Shown here piece after piece: positions 1-7,474 of a stretch of 7,827 nt of DNA. This DNA comes from an uncultured Anaerococcus sp. GTDB lineage: Bacteria > Bacillota_A > Clostridia > Tissierellales > Peptoniphilaceae. The stretch lies in NCBI GenBank assembly GCA_902488555.1, contig CABTWT010000049.1, positions 1 through 7,827 of the forward strand. The letters are read 5' to 3'. Under the pieces are notes generated by a model. That model had not been told where the DNA came from, searched no databases, and saw only the letters and a program-made list of their open reading frames with translations. Each line of letters begins with the position of its first letter. Position 1 is the first letter of the stretch. The position numbers and the translations under genes were made by a program.

Positions 1-3000
1 AACTGCTTGTTCATGAATATCTGCTAGAAGTCCTTTTCTAGTCAAGGCAATAGCTGAAATATTATTGCCTTCTCTTATATCTTTTGTAAGCTTATTGTAA
101 TTATTTTCCAATTCTTCTAGGTCTAAAGTGCCCTCTTCCTCATAAGAAGTTCTTATAAGTCCTAGTTTGCCTTTGCCTTTTAGATCATTAGTAATAATGT
201 TTTCGACATCCTCAGTAGTTACAGCAAAGGAAATCAATGTAGGTGGAACCTTTATATCCTCAAAAGTGCCACTCATGGAATCTTTGCCACCAATTGGTGG
301 GATTTCAAAGAAGCTTGTAACTTCAAAGGCTCCTATTAAAGCCTTTAATGGTTTTGACCAAGCCTTGGCGCTATCCATCTTTTCGTAAAATTCTTGGAAA
401 GATAGTCTTATTTGATTTAGGTCAGACCCTGCCGCAACTAATCTTGATATGGATTCAATAACTGCATAGTATCCACCTAAATATTGGCTTGCACTAGAAA
501 GTTCTGGATCAAATCCGTAGGTCATCATAGATGCTGTTTTTGAAATACCATCTCTTACTGGAATCCTTGCTGCCATAACTTGGGATGGATTAAGAAGTTT
601 ATTGCCACCAAGTGGGTTTAAAACAGTATTCTTACCTACAGTTGAGTCAAACATTTCTATAAGATTTTTCTTTGAAGCTATATCTAGGCTTGCTACTTTT
701 TCATAAAACTTACTTGGATCATCATCTTTTTGACTAATAAGTTCAGGTATAGATTCGCTTACTACTTGGACTTTTTCTGACCTATCAGCACCATTGGTAT
801 TGATGAAATCATAGGAAAGTTTGGCTATTACTTCATCCTCATAATACATAGTCATAGTATTATTATCAGTTACCCTTGCCACTAGAGTTGCTTCTAAGTT
901 TTCACTTTTTGCAAGCTCCATAAATCTTTCTTTATCAGCGCTATCAATTAAAACAGCCATTCTCTCTTGGGACTCTGAGATAGCAATTTCGAATGGTTTC
1001 AGACCTTGGTATTTTAGTGGAACTTTGTCCAATTGAATATCAATGCCATCAGCTAGCTCACCTATAGCAACTGCAACCCCACCTGCTCCAAAGTCATTGC
1101 ACTTCTTTATTAGTTTGGCAGCCACTGGATTTCTAAATAACCTTTGGATTTTTCTTTCTTCTGGTGCATTACCCTTTTGAACTTGGGCAGATTCCGTTTG
1201 AATTGATGTTACCTTGTGAGACTTAGAAGAACCTGTTGCTCCTCCTATTCCATCCCTGCCAGTTTTGCCACCAAGTAAGATTACGATGTCACCTGGCTGT
1301 GGCTCTAGCCTTTTGACATTTTCTGCTGGAGCTGCTGCAATTACCGCACCACATTCCATTCTTTTGGCCTTGTAACCCTCATGGTAGAACTCATCAACTA
1401 AACCTGTTGCAAGTCCTATTTGGTTACCATAGGAAGAATATCCAAGGGCTGCTTCGTGGGTAATCTTTGCTTGTGGGAGTTTGCCCTCTAAGGTTTGATC
1501 ATAGGATTCTTTGGTATTTCCTGCTCCAGATAGTCTCATAGCTTGATAGACATAGGCTCTTCCTGAAAGTGGGTCACGTATTGCTCCACCTAGACAAGTA
1601 GATGCTCCTCCAAAAGGTTCTATCTCTGTTGGGTGGTTGTGTGTTTCGTTTTTAAACATTAATAGATAATCTTCCAGACTTTCTTTGCCATCTCTTTGGA
1701 CTTTAACTTTGGTATAAATAGAGCACGCGTTGATTTCTTCAGATACTTCTAGGTCGGCAAAGTTATCATTAGCCCTCATATATTTGGCAAGAATTGTACC
1801 AAAACTCATTAGATTAATCGGCTTTTTGATATCAAGGACCCTTCTCATTTGTAGATATTTTTCAAATGAATCTCTGATTGCCTCATCTAATAGAGTAGCT
1901 GTATCAAATTCAATATCTAAAAATGTGTTAAATGTAGTATGTCTACAGTGGTCTGACCAATAGGTATCTAGAATTTTCATCTCGGTTTCGTTTGGATCAC
2001 GACCTTCTTTTGCAAAATACTCTCTTACAAGTCTTATATCATCAAGGCTCATTGCCATGGAATTTTCTTCTAAAAATTTACTTAGGCTAATATCATCAAA
2101 ATTTCTAAAACCATTAAAAACAATATTTTCTAAATTCTTTTGATTATCTGATTTAAGTGTTGTTGGAATACCTAACAAGCTAACTTTTTGGGAATCAACA
2201 GGATTTATTAAGAATTCCTCTATCCTTTCTAAATCTTCATCACAAGCCCCAGATATTTCATAAACTGTCGAAGCTTTTACCAAGAAATTGGAATCATCTA
2301 TTATCAAAGAAGCTGTATCTACTACACCTTTTTCTCTAGGATTGAATTGACCTGGCAAATATTGGCTTACTATTGTTTTCCCAAAAGATGCTTGTAATTT
2401 GATAGCTTCATCATAAGCATAAACTTGGTCAACTGGCGCTTCTGCCAAGACTTGATATAATAACTTATCCAAATTCTCATCACTGGTTTCAAGGTCATAT
2501 CTTTTGTAAATTTTGATCTTATCTAAGTCTATGCCTAAGGAATTTTTTATCTTTGTCTTGAGATTTTTGGATGCAAAATCATATTTATCTTTTCTTTTTA
2601 CATAGACTCTTTTTACTGAAGGACCAATATCTTTTCTGTAGTATTTATTTTCAAATTTTATTTTTTCAGCATCTTGGTATACTTGACTAATTGCCTCATC
2701 AAAAGTGTCTGCACTTGTAACTAAGTTTAATACTCTGCCACCAGCAGTAAGAATTTTGCCATCTTCTTTCCTTGTTCCAGCATGGTATATAGTAGATTTT
2801 ATCCCGTCTTCAAAAGTTATTTCCTTATCTTTTTCATAGGAGCCTGGATAACCATCAGATGCTAAAACTAAGCAGACAGCTTTTTTGTCATTTACCTTAA
2901 GATTAATCTCCTCAAGTCTTTTTTCAGATGTTGCAAGTAGCAAATCAAGGATGTCATTATCAATTAGTTCTAAAACTACTTGGGTTTCTGGATCTCCAAA

Positions 3001-3843
3001 TCTAACATTAAATTCCAAAACATAAATACCAGATTCATTGATCATAAATCCTATGAATAAAACTCCTCTATAGTCGATGTTTTCTTTCTTAAATCCATCA
3101 ATAATATTTGGAAGAATTTCTCTTTCGATTTTTTCAGCATAGGCTTCTGCCTCTATATTTGGCGCATAGGTTCCCATGCCACCGGTGTTTTGGCCTGTTT
3201 CTTTTTCAAATATTTTCTTGTGGTCTTTGCTAGTTGGCAGAGGAATTATTGTCTTAGAATCTGTTAGACACAATAGACTCATCTCAAAGCCATCTATATA
3301 TTCTTCTATGACAATTTTTCCATCTTTGGCAAAAATATCATCAAGAGTACTAGTAAGATCTTCTATGTTATCTATTATTGATACACCCTTACCAGCAGCT
3401 AAACCGTCTCTTTTTACAACTACTTTCCCCTTTTGATCCAGTAAGTTTCGACTGTAGTTTTCCGCTTCTGTTTTGTCTTTTGTGTTAAGATAAGCTGCTG
3501 TTTTTATATGGTATTTGTTTAGGAATTCTTTAGTAAATCCCTTGCTCGATTCAAACTTAGACGCCTTTTTATTTACACCAAATATTTTAAGGTTGTTTTT
3601 TTCAAACTCATCTACAATTCCTTGGCATAGAGGCAATTCTGGTCCAACTATAGTAAAGTCAATATCATTATTTTTCGCAAAATCTACAAGCTTTTCAATA
3701 TCATCTACTTCTATATCTATGTTTTCTCCAATATCAGAAGTACCACCATTTCCTGGTGCAAAGTAGATTTTCCTATCATTTGCTGAAATTTTCTTGCCAA
3801 GGGCGTGTTCACGACCTCCAGAACCAATAATCAGTATATTCAT
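1..3843 (-). CDS. purDL: PurD-PurL fusion: GAR synthetase + FGAM synthase, C-terminus off the left edge
   Basis: One frame of 1281 codons runs from ATG 3843 to base 1; I checked every in-phase triplet and found no stop. Residues 1-407 are a complete PurD (phosphoribosylamine + glycine + ATP to GAR): GSGGREHALG 7-16, ATP-grasp KRDGLAAGKGV 144-154, NTGGMGTYAP 219-228, the GARS signature RFGDPETQ 281-288, and the usual PurD C-terminal YYRKDIG 401-407. From about 410 the sequence is long clostridial-type PurL (FGAR + Gln + ATP to FGAM): a PurS-like N-terminal domain from VKRVYV 410, DTYWSDHCRHTTF 626-638, KNETHNHPTE 731-740, DGIGGATGSS 864-873, FGAGGVAVA 918-926, SESQERM 956-962 and GGKDSMSG 1185-1192. 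About 872 PurL residues are present. The family is usually about 1250, so the rest of the second AIRS-like half and the class I glutaminase lie outside. An SD (AAGGAGA) overlaps the purH stop and precedes the ATG; a TTG directly before it is a less likely start. Confidence 0.95.
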   Translation of the reverse strand, partial: MNILIIGSGGREHALGKKISANDRKIYFAPGNGGTSDIGENIDIEVDDIEKLVDFAKNNDIDFTIVGPELPLCQGIVDEFEKNNLKIFGVNKKASKFESSKGFTKEFLNKYHIKTAAYLNTKDKTEAENYSRNLLDQKGKVVVKRDGLAAGKGVSIIDNIEDLTSTLDDIFAKDGKIVIEEYIDGFEMSLLCLTDSKTIIPLPTSKDHKKIFEKETGQNTGGMGTYAPNIEAEAYAEKIEREILPNIIDGFKKENIDYRGVLFIGFMINESGIYVLEFNVRFGDPETQVVLELIDNDILDLLLATSEKRLEEINLKVNDKKAVCLVLASDGYPGSYEKDKEITFEDGIKSTIYHAGTRKEDGKILTAGGRVLNLVTSADTFDEAISQVYQDAEKIKFENKYYRKDIGPSVKRVYVKRKDKYDFASKNLKTKIKNSLGIDLDKIKIYKRYDLETSDENLDKLLYQVLAEAPVDQVYAYDEAIKLQASFGKTIVSQYLPGQFNPREKGVVDTASLIIDDSNFLVKASTVYEISGACDEDLERIEEFLINPVDSQKVSLLGIPTTLKSDNQKNLENIVFNGFRNFDDISLSKFLEENSMAMSLDDIRLVREYFAKEGRDPNETEMKILDTYWSDHCRHTTFNTFLDIEFDTATLLDEAIRDSFEKYLQMRRVLDIKKPINLMSFGTILAKYMRANDNFADLEVSEEINACSIYTKVKVQRDGKESLEDYLLMFKNETHNHPTEIEPFGGASTCLGGAIRDPLSGRAYVYQAMRLSGAGNTKESYDQTLEGKLPQAKITHEAALGYSSYGNQIGLATGLVDEFYHEGYKAKRMECGAVIAAAPAENVKRLEPQPGDIVILLGGKTGRDGIGGATGSSKSHKVTSIQTESAQVQKGNAPEERKIQRLFRNPVAAKLIKKCNDFGAGGVAVAIGELADGIDIQLDKVPLKYQGLKPFEIAISESQERMAVLIDSADKERFMELAKSENLEATLVARVTDNNTMTMYYEDEVIAKLSYDFINTNGADRSEKVQVVSESIPELISQKDDDPSKFYEKVASLDIASKKNLIEMFDSTVGKNTVLNPLGGNKLLNPSQVMAARIPVRDGISKTASMMTYGFDPELSSASQYLGGYYAVIESISRLVAAGSDLNQIRLSFQEFYEKMDSAKAWSKPLKALIGAFEVTSFFEIPPIGGKDSMSGTFEDIKVPPTLISFAVTTEDVENIITNDLKGKGKLGLIRTSYEEEGTLDLEELENNYNKLTKDIREGNNISAIALTRKGLLADIHEQAV
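2614..2625 (-). other. PurD/PurL fusion junction
   Basis: The fused protein reads YYRKDIG (401-407), then P-S, then VKRVYV (410-415). The first block is where PurD proteins end and the second is where clostridial PurL proteins begin, so the linker is about two residues. No in-frame ATG, GTG or TTG occurs between the TTG at codon 301 (2943-2941) and the TTG at codon 458 (2472-2470). PurL therefore cannot be started separately near its normal N-terminus. No Shine-Dalgarno sequence is seen at the joint. The only nearby ATG is out of frame and is followed at once by TAA. Confidence 0.9.
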
Positions 3844-3858
3844 CAATGATTCTCCTTA
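3843..3858 (-). promoter_or_regulatory. Ribosome binding site of purDL overlapping the purH stop
   Basis: Reading the minus strand, the purH stop TAA (3858-3856) runs directly into GGAGA (3855-3851), giving AAGGAGA seven bases before ATG 3843. The tight spacing suggests translational coupling to purH. It favours ATG 3843 over the adjacent in-frame TTG 3846, and the ATG start matches the usual PurD N-terminus. Confidence 0.75.
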
Positions 3859-5361
3859 ATGTTTAAAGTGACGAGACTTGCTAAATACCATGGACATACC
3901 GTACTCATTACATTTATCTATAGAATCCTTATCTTTTATAGAACCACCTGGTTGTATAATAGATGTTATGCCCATTTCATGAGCAAGTTCTACTGTATCT
4001 GGGAATGGGAAAAATGCATCTGAGCCAAGTACTGCCTCTGAAAAATCCCTATCCTTAAAGTGGTCTCTTATGGATTCTAAAGCCCATACTCTTGATTGTT
4101 GGCCAGCACCGCAGCCTAGGGTTTGCATATCTTTTGCCACTACAATAGCATTTGATTTGACGTATTTTACAACCTTTTGAGCAAATAATAAATCTTTAAT
4201 CTGACTCTCACTTGGTTTTTCATCTGTAACAACTTCTACTGAATCTTCACCAAAATCTTTGTCTTGGATAAGGACTTTGCCATTTAGGTATCTGATTTCT
4301 TCCCTAACTGTTTCGTTGTCAAAGTTTACTCTTACTAGCCTTACATTTTTCTTTTGTTGTAATATTTCTAAAGCTTCATCAGTAAATTCTCTTGCAGCAA
4401 TTATTTCTAGGAAAATCTCGTGCATTTTGCTAGCTGTTTTCCCATCAACAACTCCGTTCACTGCGACAATTCCCCCAAAGATTGATTGGCTGTCGCATTC
4501 GAAAGCTTTGATATATGATTCGTAGACACTATCTTTTTGAGCAACTCCACATGGAGATTGGTGTTTTAATGCTACTACTGCATTTTCTCCTAATTCTTGG
4601 GCCAATTCTAGGGCTGGATTTAGGTCATTGTAGTTGTTGTAGCTCATTTCCTTGCCGTGGATTACTTCCATATCATCCATAAGACCTTTGACAAATGGGT
4701 CGTTATAGAGGGCAGCTGCTTGGCCAGGGTTTTCTCCATATCTTAAATCACTTTCTTTTTCAAAACCGTAGGTCTTATATTTGCAATCTTGGCCAGTTAA
4801 CTTTTGGAAATATCTTGCTATTACAGAATCATAAAATGCTGTAAGACTATAGGCTTTCATAGCCAATCTTTGCCTATAGGCAAGGTCTATATCATTATTT
4901 TTAAGTCTTTCTAATAATTCATCATAATCTGCTGGGTCAGTTACTATTAGTACGTCTTTGTGGTTTTTAGCAGCAGATCTAACCATAGATGGACCGCCAA
5001 TGTCGATATTTTCTATAATGTCATCAGGATTTCCCTTTTCAAGCGCCTTTTGGAATTCATAAAGATTTACAACAACTATGTCTATTGGTTTGATATCAAG
5101 GTCATTTATAGTATCTATATGACTTTGTTCATCTCTCTTATAAAGTATGCCTCCATGAACATATGGGGAAAGTGTCTTTACTCTTCCTTCCAATATTTCT
5201 GGAAAGTTTGTTATCTGATCAATTTCAATGGCATCAACACCTGCATCTTTTATCTTTTTGTATGTACCACCAGTAGATACAATTTCTATTCCAAGATCCT
5301 TTAGCCCCTTGGCTAGTTCTTCGATTCCTGTCTTATCTGTTACTGAAATTAATGCGCGCAC
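3856..5361 (-). CDS. purH: Bifunctional AICAR transformylase / IMP cyclohydrolase
   Basis: This 501-residue protein aligns in length and content with cytosolic PurH (usually 510-530 residues), which formylates AICAR with 10-formyl-THF and closes the ring to IMP. The N-terminal MGS-like cyclohydrolase domain covers roughly residues 1-190: MRALISVTDKTG at the start, STGGT 29-33, GRVKTLSP 59-66, NIDIGGP 118-124 and AAKNH 130-134. The transformylase half has RYGENP 207-212, the catalytic Lys266-His267 pair in ALKHQSPCGV, SNAIVVAKD 403-411, GAGQQSR 418-424, LGSDAFFPFPDT 445-456, IIQPGGSI 468-475 and the usual RHFKH end. The start is GTG 5361, with GGAGG (5373-5369) seven bases upstream; it fits the family N-terminus exactly. 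It overlaps purN by 13 bases and is followed after 12 bases by purDL. One oddity is Ser65, where most PurH proteins I recall have His (KTLHP). Identification is secure. Confidence 0.97.
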   Translation of the reverse strand: MRALISVTDKTGIEELAKGLKDLGIEIVSTGGTYKKIKDAGVDAIEIDQITNFPEILEGRVKTLSPYVHGGILYKRDEQSHIDTINDLDIKPIDIVVVNLYEFQKALEKGNPDDIIENIDIGGPSMVRSAAKNHKDVLIVTDPADYDELLERLKNNDIDLAYRQRLAMKAYSLTAFYDSVIARYFQKLTGQDCKYKTYGFEKESDLRYGENPGQAAALYNDPFVKGLMDDMEVIHGKEMSYNNYNDLNPALELAQELGENAVVALKHQSPCGVAQKDSVYESYIKAFECDSQSIFGGIVAVNGVVDGKTASKMHEIFLEIIAAREFTDEALEILQQKKNVRLVRVNFDNETVREEIRYLNGKVLIQDKDFGEDSVEVVTDEKPSESQIKDLLFAQKVVKYVKSNAIVVAKDMQTLGCGAGQQSRVWALESIRDHFKDRDFSEAVLGSDAFFPFPDTVELAHEMGITSIIQPGGSIKDKDSIDKCNEYGMSMVFSKSRHFKH

Positions 5362-5903
5362 TCTTCATCCTCCAATCTCTTAATTACTTCTTTGAGTGTC
5401 TGATGTTCAACCTTCAAAACTTCACTTGCAATTTCCTCTGGAGTTTTGCAATGACTTATGTCAACTTCCTTTTGCAAGATTATATCCCCATCATCCAAAT
5501 TTTCGTTGACATAGTGAACTGTCACTCCACTGACTTTTTCCTTGTTGGCAAATACAGCCTCATGAACGTGAATTCCATAAAATCCCCTACCACCGTATTT
5601 TGGCAATAATGACGGGTGGATGTTGATCACTGTAAAGTTATCCAGTATCTTTTTACTAATTTTAACTAGATAACCTGCCAATACTATAAGATCAATATCA
5701 TATTTCTTTAGTACTTCTATGATTTCATCTTCATCTTTGCTGATTAGATAGTCTATATTATTATCACTGGCATGTCTTAAGCCCGGTGCATCTTTATTTG
5801 CTACTATTATTTTTATTTGACTTTCAAAATATCCATTAGTTTCTGCATCTATCAAGGCTTTGAGATTTGATCCGCCACCTGAAATAAAAACTGCTAAATT
5901 CAT
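5349..5903 (-). CDS. purN: Phosphoribosylglycinamide formyltransferase (GAR transformylase)
   Basis: This 184-residue cytosolic enzyme transfers the formyl group of 10-formyl-THF to GAR, giving FGAR. Visible landmarks are the nucleotide-fold start MNLAVFISGGGSNL 1-14, VLAGYL 74-79, the catalytic NIHPSLLPKY block 94-103 with Asn94 and His96, and Asp137 in NLDDGDIILQ, matching the catalytic Asp of E. coli PurN. The GGRGFYGIHVHEAV stretch after PKY is typical of Firmicute PurN. It is shorter than E. coli PurN (212) but normal for the clostridial type. ATG 5903 overlaps the purF stop TGA in an ATGA arrangement, and AAGGA (5914-5910) sits six bases upstream within purF. The two genes are therefore almost certainly co-transcribed and translationally coupled. 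The 3' end overlaps purH. Its product feeds the PurL half of the downstream fusion and its substrate comes from the PurD half. Confidence 0.97.
   Translation of the reverse strand: MNLAVFISGGGSNLKALIDAETNGYFESQIKIIVANKDAPGLRHASDNNIDYLISKDEDEIIEVLKKYDIDLIVLAGYLVKISKKILDNFTVINIHPSLLPKYGGRGFYGIHVHEAVFANKEKVSGVTVHYVNENLDDGDIILQKEVDISHCKTPEEIASEVLKVEHQTLKEVIKRLEDEECAH
5359..5373 (-). promoter_or_regulatory. Ribosome binding site deciding the GTG start of purH
   Basis: On the minus strand GGAGG (5373-5369) lies seven bases before GTG 5361-5359, inside the 3' end of purN. A nearer ATG (5368-5366) is in another frame and too close to the SD. The GTG gives the conserved MRALISV start, so the sequence and the family agree. 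Confidence 0.75.
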
Positions 5904-7243
5904 ATTTTTTCCTTAACAACTGGATAAGATCCTGTAAAACAAGCTGTACAATAATTATCAGGATTATTAGTCAATTTCAACATATTTTCCAATGATAGAA
6001 ATTCTAGGCTATCAGCACCGATTTTTTTCCTTATATCATCAATTGACATTTTTGCAGCTATTAGCCTATCTTTATCAGGAGTATCTACTCCATAATAGCA
6101 AGGATTGATAAAGGGTGGAGAAGTTACTCTCAAGTGGACTTCCTTTGCTCCAGCTTTTCTTATCCTTTCGATAAGCTTTTCACTGGTAGTCCCTCGTACT
6201 ATAGAATCATCAACCAAGACTATCCTCTTGCCATCTATAACCGACTTTTGTGGATTAAGTTTTAATCTTACAGCAAGTTCTCTTTCTTTTTGATTAGACT
6301 TTATGAAAGTTCTGCCCATGTACCTATTTTTAACTAGACCTGCTGCAAAAGGTATGCCAGATCTTTGGGCAAAGCCAATTGCTGATGGAGTTCCTGAATC
6401 TGGTACTGGACAAACCAAATCAGCTTCTACAGGAGCTTGGTCATACAAGAGCTCTCCGCTGCGTCTTCTAAACATATAGGCATTAGTATTTTCAATATTA
6501 GCATCTGGTCTTGCTGTATAAACATATTCGAAGATGCAAGATTTATAAGATGCCTTTTCATCCATTGGATAAGATTTGATTCCATCTTTATCTACAACAA
6601 CAATCTCACCTGCTTTGACATCTCTATAATTATCAATGTCTAGTATCTCAATAGCTGCATTTTCACTTGCTATCACTACATTTTCATCATCATAACCTAG
6701 CATCAAGGGTCTTATTCCATTGTAATCTCTAAATCCTACGATTTTATCTGGCATACAAAGAACACAAGAATATGCTCCCTTGATATCTTCCATGGCCCTT
6801 CTTACTGCCTTTACAATATCGCCTTCAAAATATCTAGCTATGAGAAATAAAATAAGTTCACTATCTGTTTGGGTGTGAAAAACCATACCCTTATTTTCTT
6901 CCTTGCTTTTTAGATCATAATAATTTATCAAATTGCCATCGTGGGCAATGGAAAGTTCATTATCTTTAACAAAACTTAGCAAAGGCTCGACATTATAGTC
7001 CCTATTGCAACCTTCTGGTGCACTTCTAACATGGCCTATGCCAATTTTCCCATCGTGATATTTAAGATTACTATCATTAAAAACCTCATTGACCAAACCC
7101 ATTGCTTTGACCCTATCTAGATAAGATCCATCAGATATGATAATACCTGCTGAATCTTGGCCCCTATGCTGAATAGAGCTTAATGAATAAAAAAGTTTTT
7201 GTACAACACTCTCTTTCGATTTTATTGCAACTACGCCACTCAT
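5900..7243 (-). CDS. purF: Amidophosphoribosyltransferase with altered glutaminase site
   Basis: PurF catalyses the first committed step, PRPP + Gln (or NH3) to phosphoribosylamine. This 447-residue protein has an N-terminal class II (Ntn) glutaminase-type domain, about 1-230, and a C-terminal PRTase. The PRTase looks intact: KNRYMGRTFI flexible loop 305-314 and PRPP motif VLVDDSIVRGTT 342-353. Cys236, Cys382, Cys432 and Cys435 match the [4Fe-4S] ligand pattern of B. subtilis-type PurF, fitting an anaerobe. The glutaminase site is unusual. The protein begins MSGVVAI where active enzymes have (M)CG, so Ser2 (AGT) replaces the nucleophile Cys. AHDGNL 100-105 replaces AHNGNL (oxyanion-hole Asn to Asp102), and the glutamine loop reads HVRSAPEG instead of HVRYxTxG. 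QHRGQD 25-30, Arg73 and Asp127 remain. An in-frame TAG lies three codons before ATG 7243, so no upstream start can supply a Cys. The SD AAGGAGGG (7260-7253) fits this ATG. There is no propeptide. Confidence 0.95.
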   Translation of the reverse strand: MSGVVAIKSKESVVQKLFYSLSSIQHRGQDSAGIIISDGSYLDRVKAMGLVNEVFNDSNLKYHDGKIGIGHVRSAPEGCNRDYNVEPLLSFVKDNELSIAHDGNLINYYDLKSKEENKGMVFHTQTDSELILFLIARYFEGDIVKAVRRAMEDIKGAYSCVLCMPDKIVGFRDYNGIRPLMLGYDDENVVIASENAAIEILDIDNYRDVKAGEIVVVDKDGIKSYPMDEKASYKSCIFEYVYTARPDANIENTNAYMFRRRSGELLYDQAPVEADLVCPVPDSGTPSAIGFAQRSGIPFAAGLVKNRYMGRTFIKSNQKERELAVRLKLNPQKSVIDGKRIVLVDDSIVRGTTSEKLIERIRKAGAKEVHLRVTSPPFINPCYYGVDTPDKDRLIAAKMSIDDIRKKIGADSLEFLSLENMLKLTNNPDNYCTACFTGSYPVVKEKI

Positions 7244-7252
7244 AGAATCCTA

Positions 7253-7260
7253 CCCTCCTT
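7253..7260 (-). promoter_or_regulatory. Ribosome binding site of purF
   Basis: AAGGAGGG lies nine bases before ATG 7243 on the minus strand. It fixes the start, because the frame upstream is closed by TAG three codons before the ATG. This matters because it shows that Ser, not Cys, is residue 2. Confidence 0.8.
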
Positions 7261-7285
7261 GCTTTTTCAATAAAATTACATACAT

Positions 7286-7316
7286 AAAAAGAGAACCCTA
7301 GACAGGGTTCTCTTTT
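7286..7316 (-). terminator. Intrinsic terminator/attenuator hairpin before purF
   Basis: AAAAGAGAACCC (7316-7305) and GGGTTCTCTTTT (7298-7287) form a perfect 12-bp stem around a 6-base loop, followed by one more T, so the transcript ends in UCUUUUU. It lies between the leader promoter and purF, 43 bases before the purF ATG. Transcripts from the leader promoter must read through it to reach purF. Because the stem is symmetrical it could also work on the plus strand, but no plus-strand gene is supported there. Confidence 0.85.
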
Positions 7317-7441
7317 AAAGCATGGCAAAATACGCCAATTGGAAATCTTAATTTTTTGATGTAGGCAAAGATAGGGTATGAAAGTTCTAAAAAAACACTT
7401 CTATTAGCAAATGTCATAATGTTTAGACACTCATTGTTCAT
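7298..7441 (-). CDS. Putative 47-residue leader peptide upstream of purF
   Basis: ATG 7441 opens a 47-codon frame ending with TAG 7300-7298. It starts MNNECLNIMT and ends HALKENPV. I recognise no family. Support for translation is a very strong SD, GGAGG (7452-7448), six bases before the ATG, and a promoter about 35 bases upstream with the right orientation. The stop codon lies at the junction of the loop and right arm of the terminator hairpin, and the last seven codons include the whole left arm. A ribosome finishing this frame would therefore cover the hairpin and favour read-through into purF. The peptide has five Phe and a modestly hydrophobic middle (about 16-28) but no clear membrane segment or signal peptide. 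It could instead be a small independent gene with its own terminator, or a chance frame; the SD and stop position make a leader role the better reading. Confidence 0.55.
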   Translation of the reverse strand: MNNECLNIMTFANRSVFLELSYPIFAYIKKLRFPIGVFCHALKENPV

Positions 7442-7474
7442 AATACCCCTCCATCTATCCCTTAAATTTTAATA

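Noticed and set aside
2470..2943. Separate purL gene starting near the PurD/PurL junction
   Set aside because: No in-frame ATG, GTG or TTG occurs between codons 301 and 458 and no Shine-Dalgarno precedes the joint, so a fusion is the better reading.
4960..5304. A 114-codon open frame on the plus strand
   Set aside because: It lies fully antisense to purH, whose protein is well conserved. It has no recognisable product, so it is a shadow frame. The other plus-strand frames (for example 167-388, 1730-1963, 3176-3436, 4259-4525) are shadows for the same reason.
5366..5368. ATG as an alternative purH start
   Set aside because: It is out of frame with PurH and directly abuts the Shine-Dalgarno; the GTG at 5361 gives the conserved N-terminus.
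7246..7260. Upstream start for purF that could restore an N-terminal Cys or propeptide
   Set aside because: The purF frame is closed by TAG three codons before the ATG, so no extension is possible.
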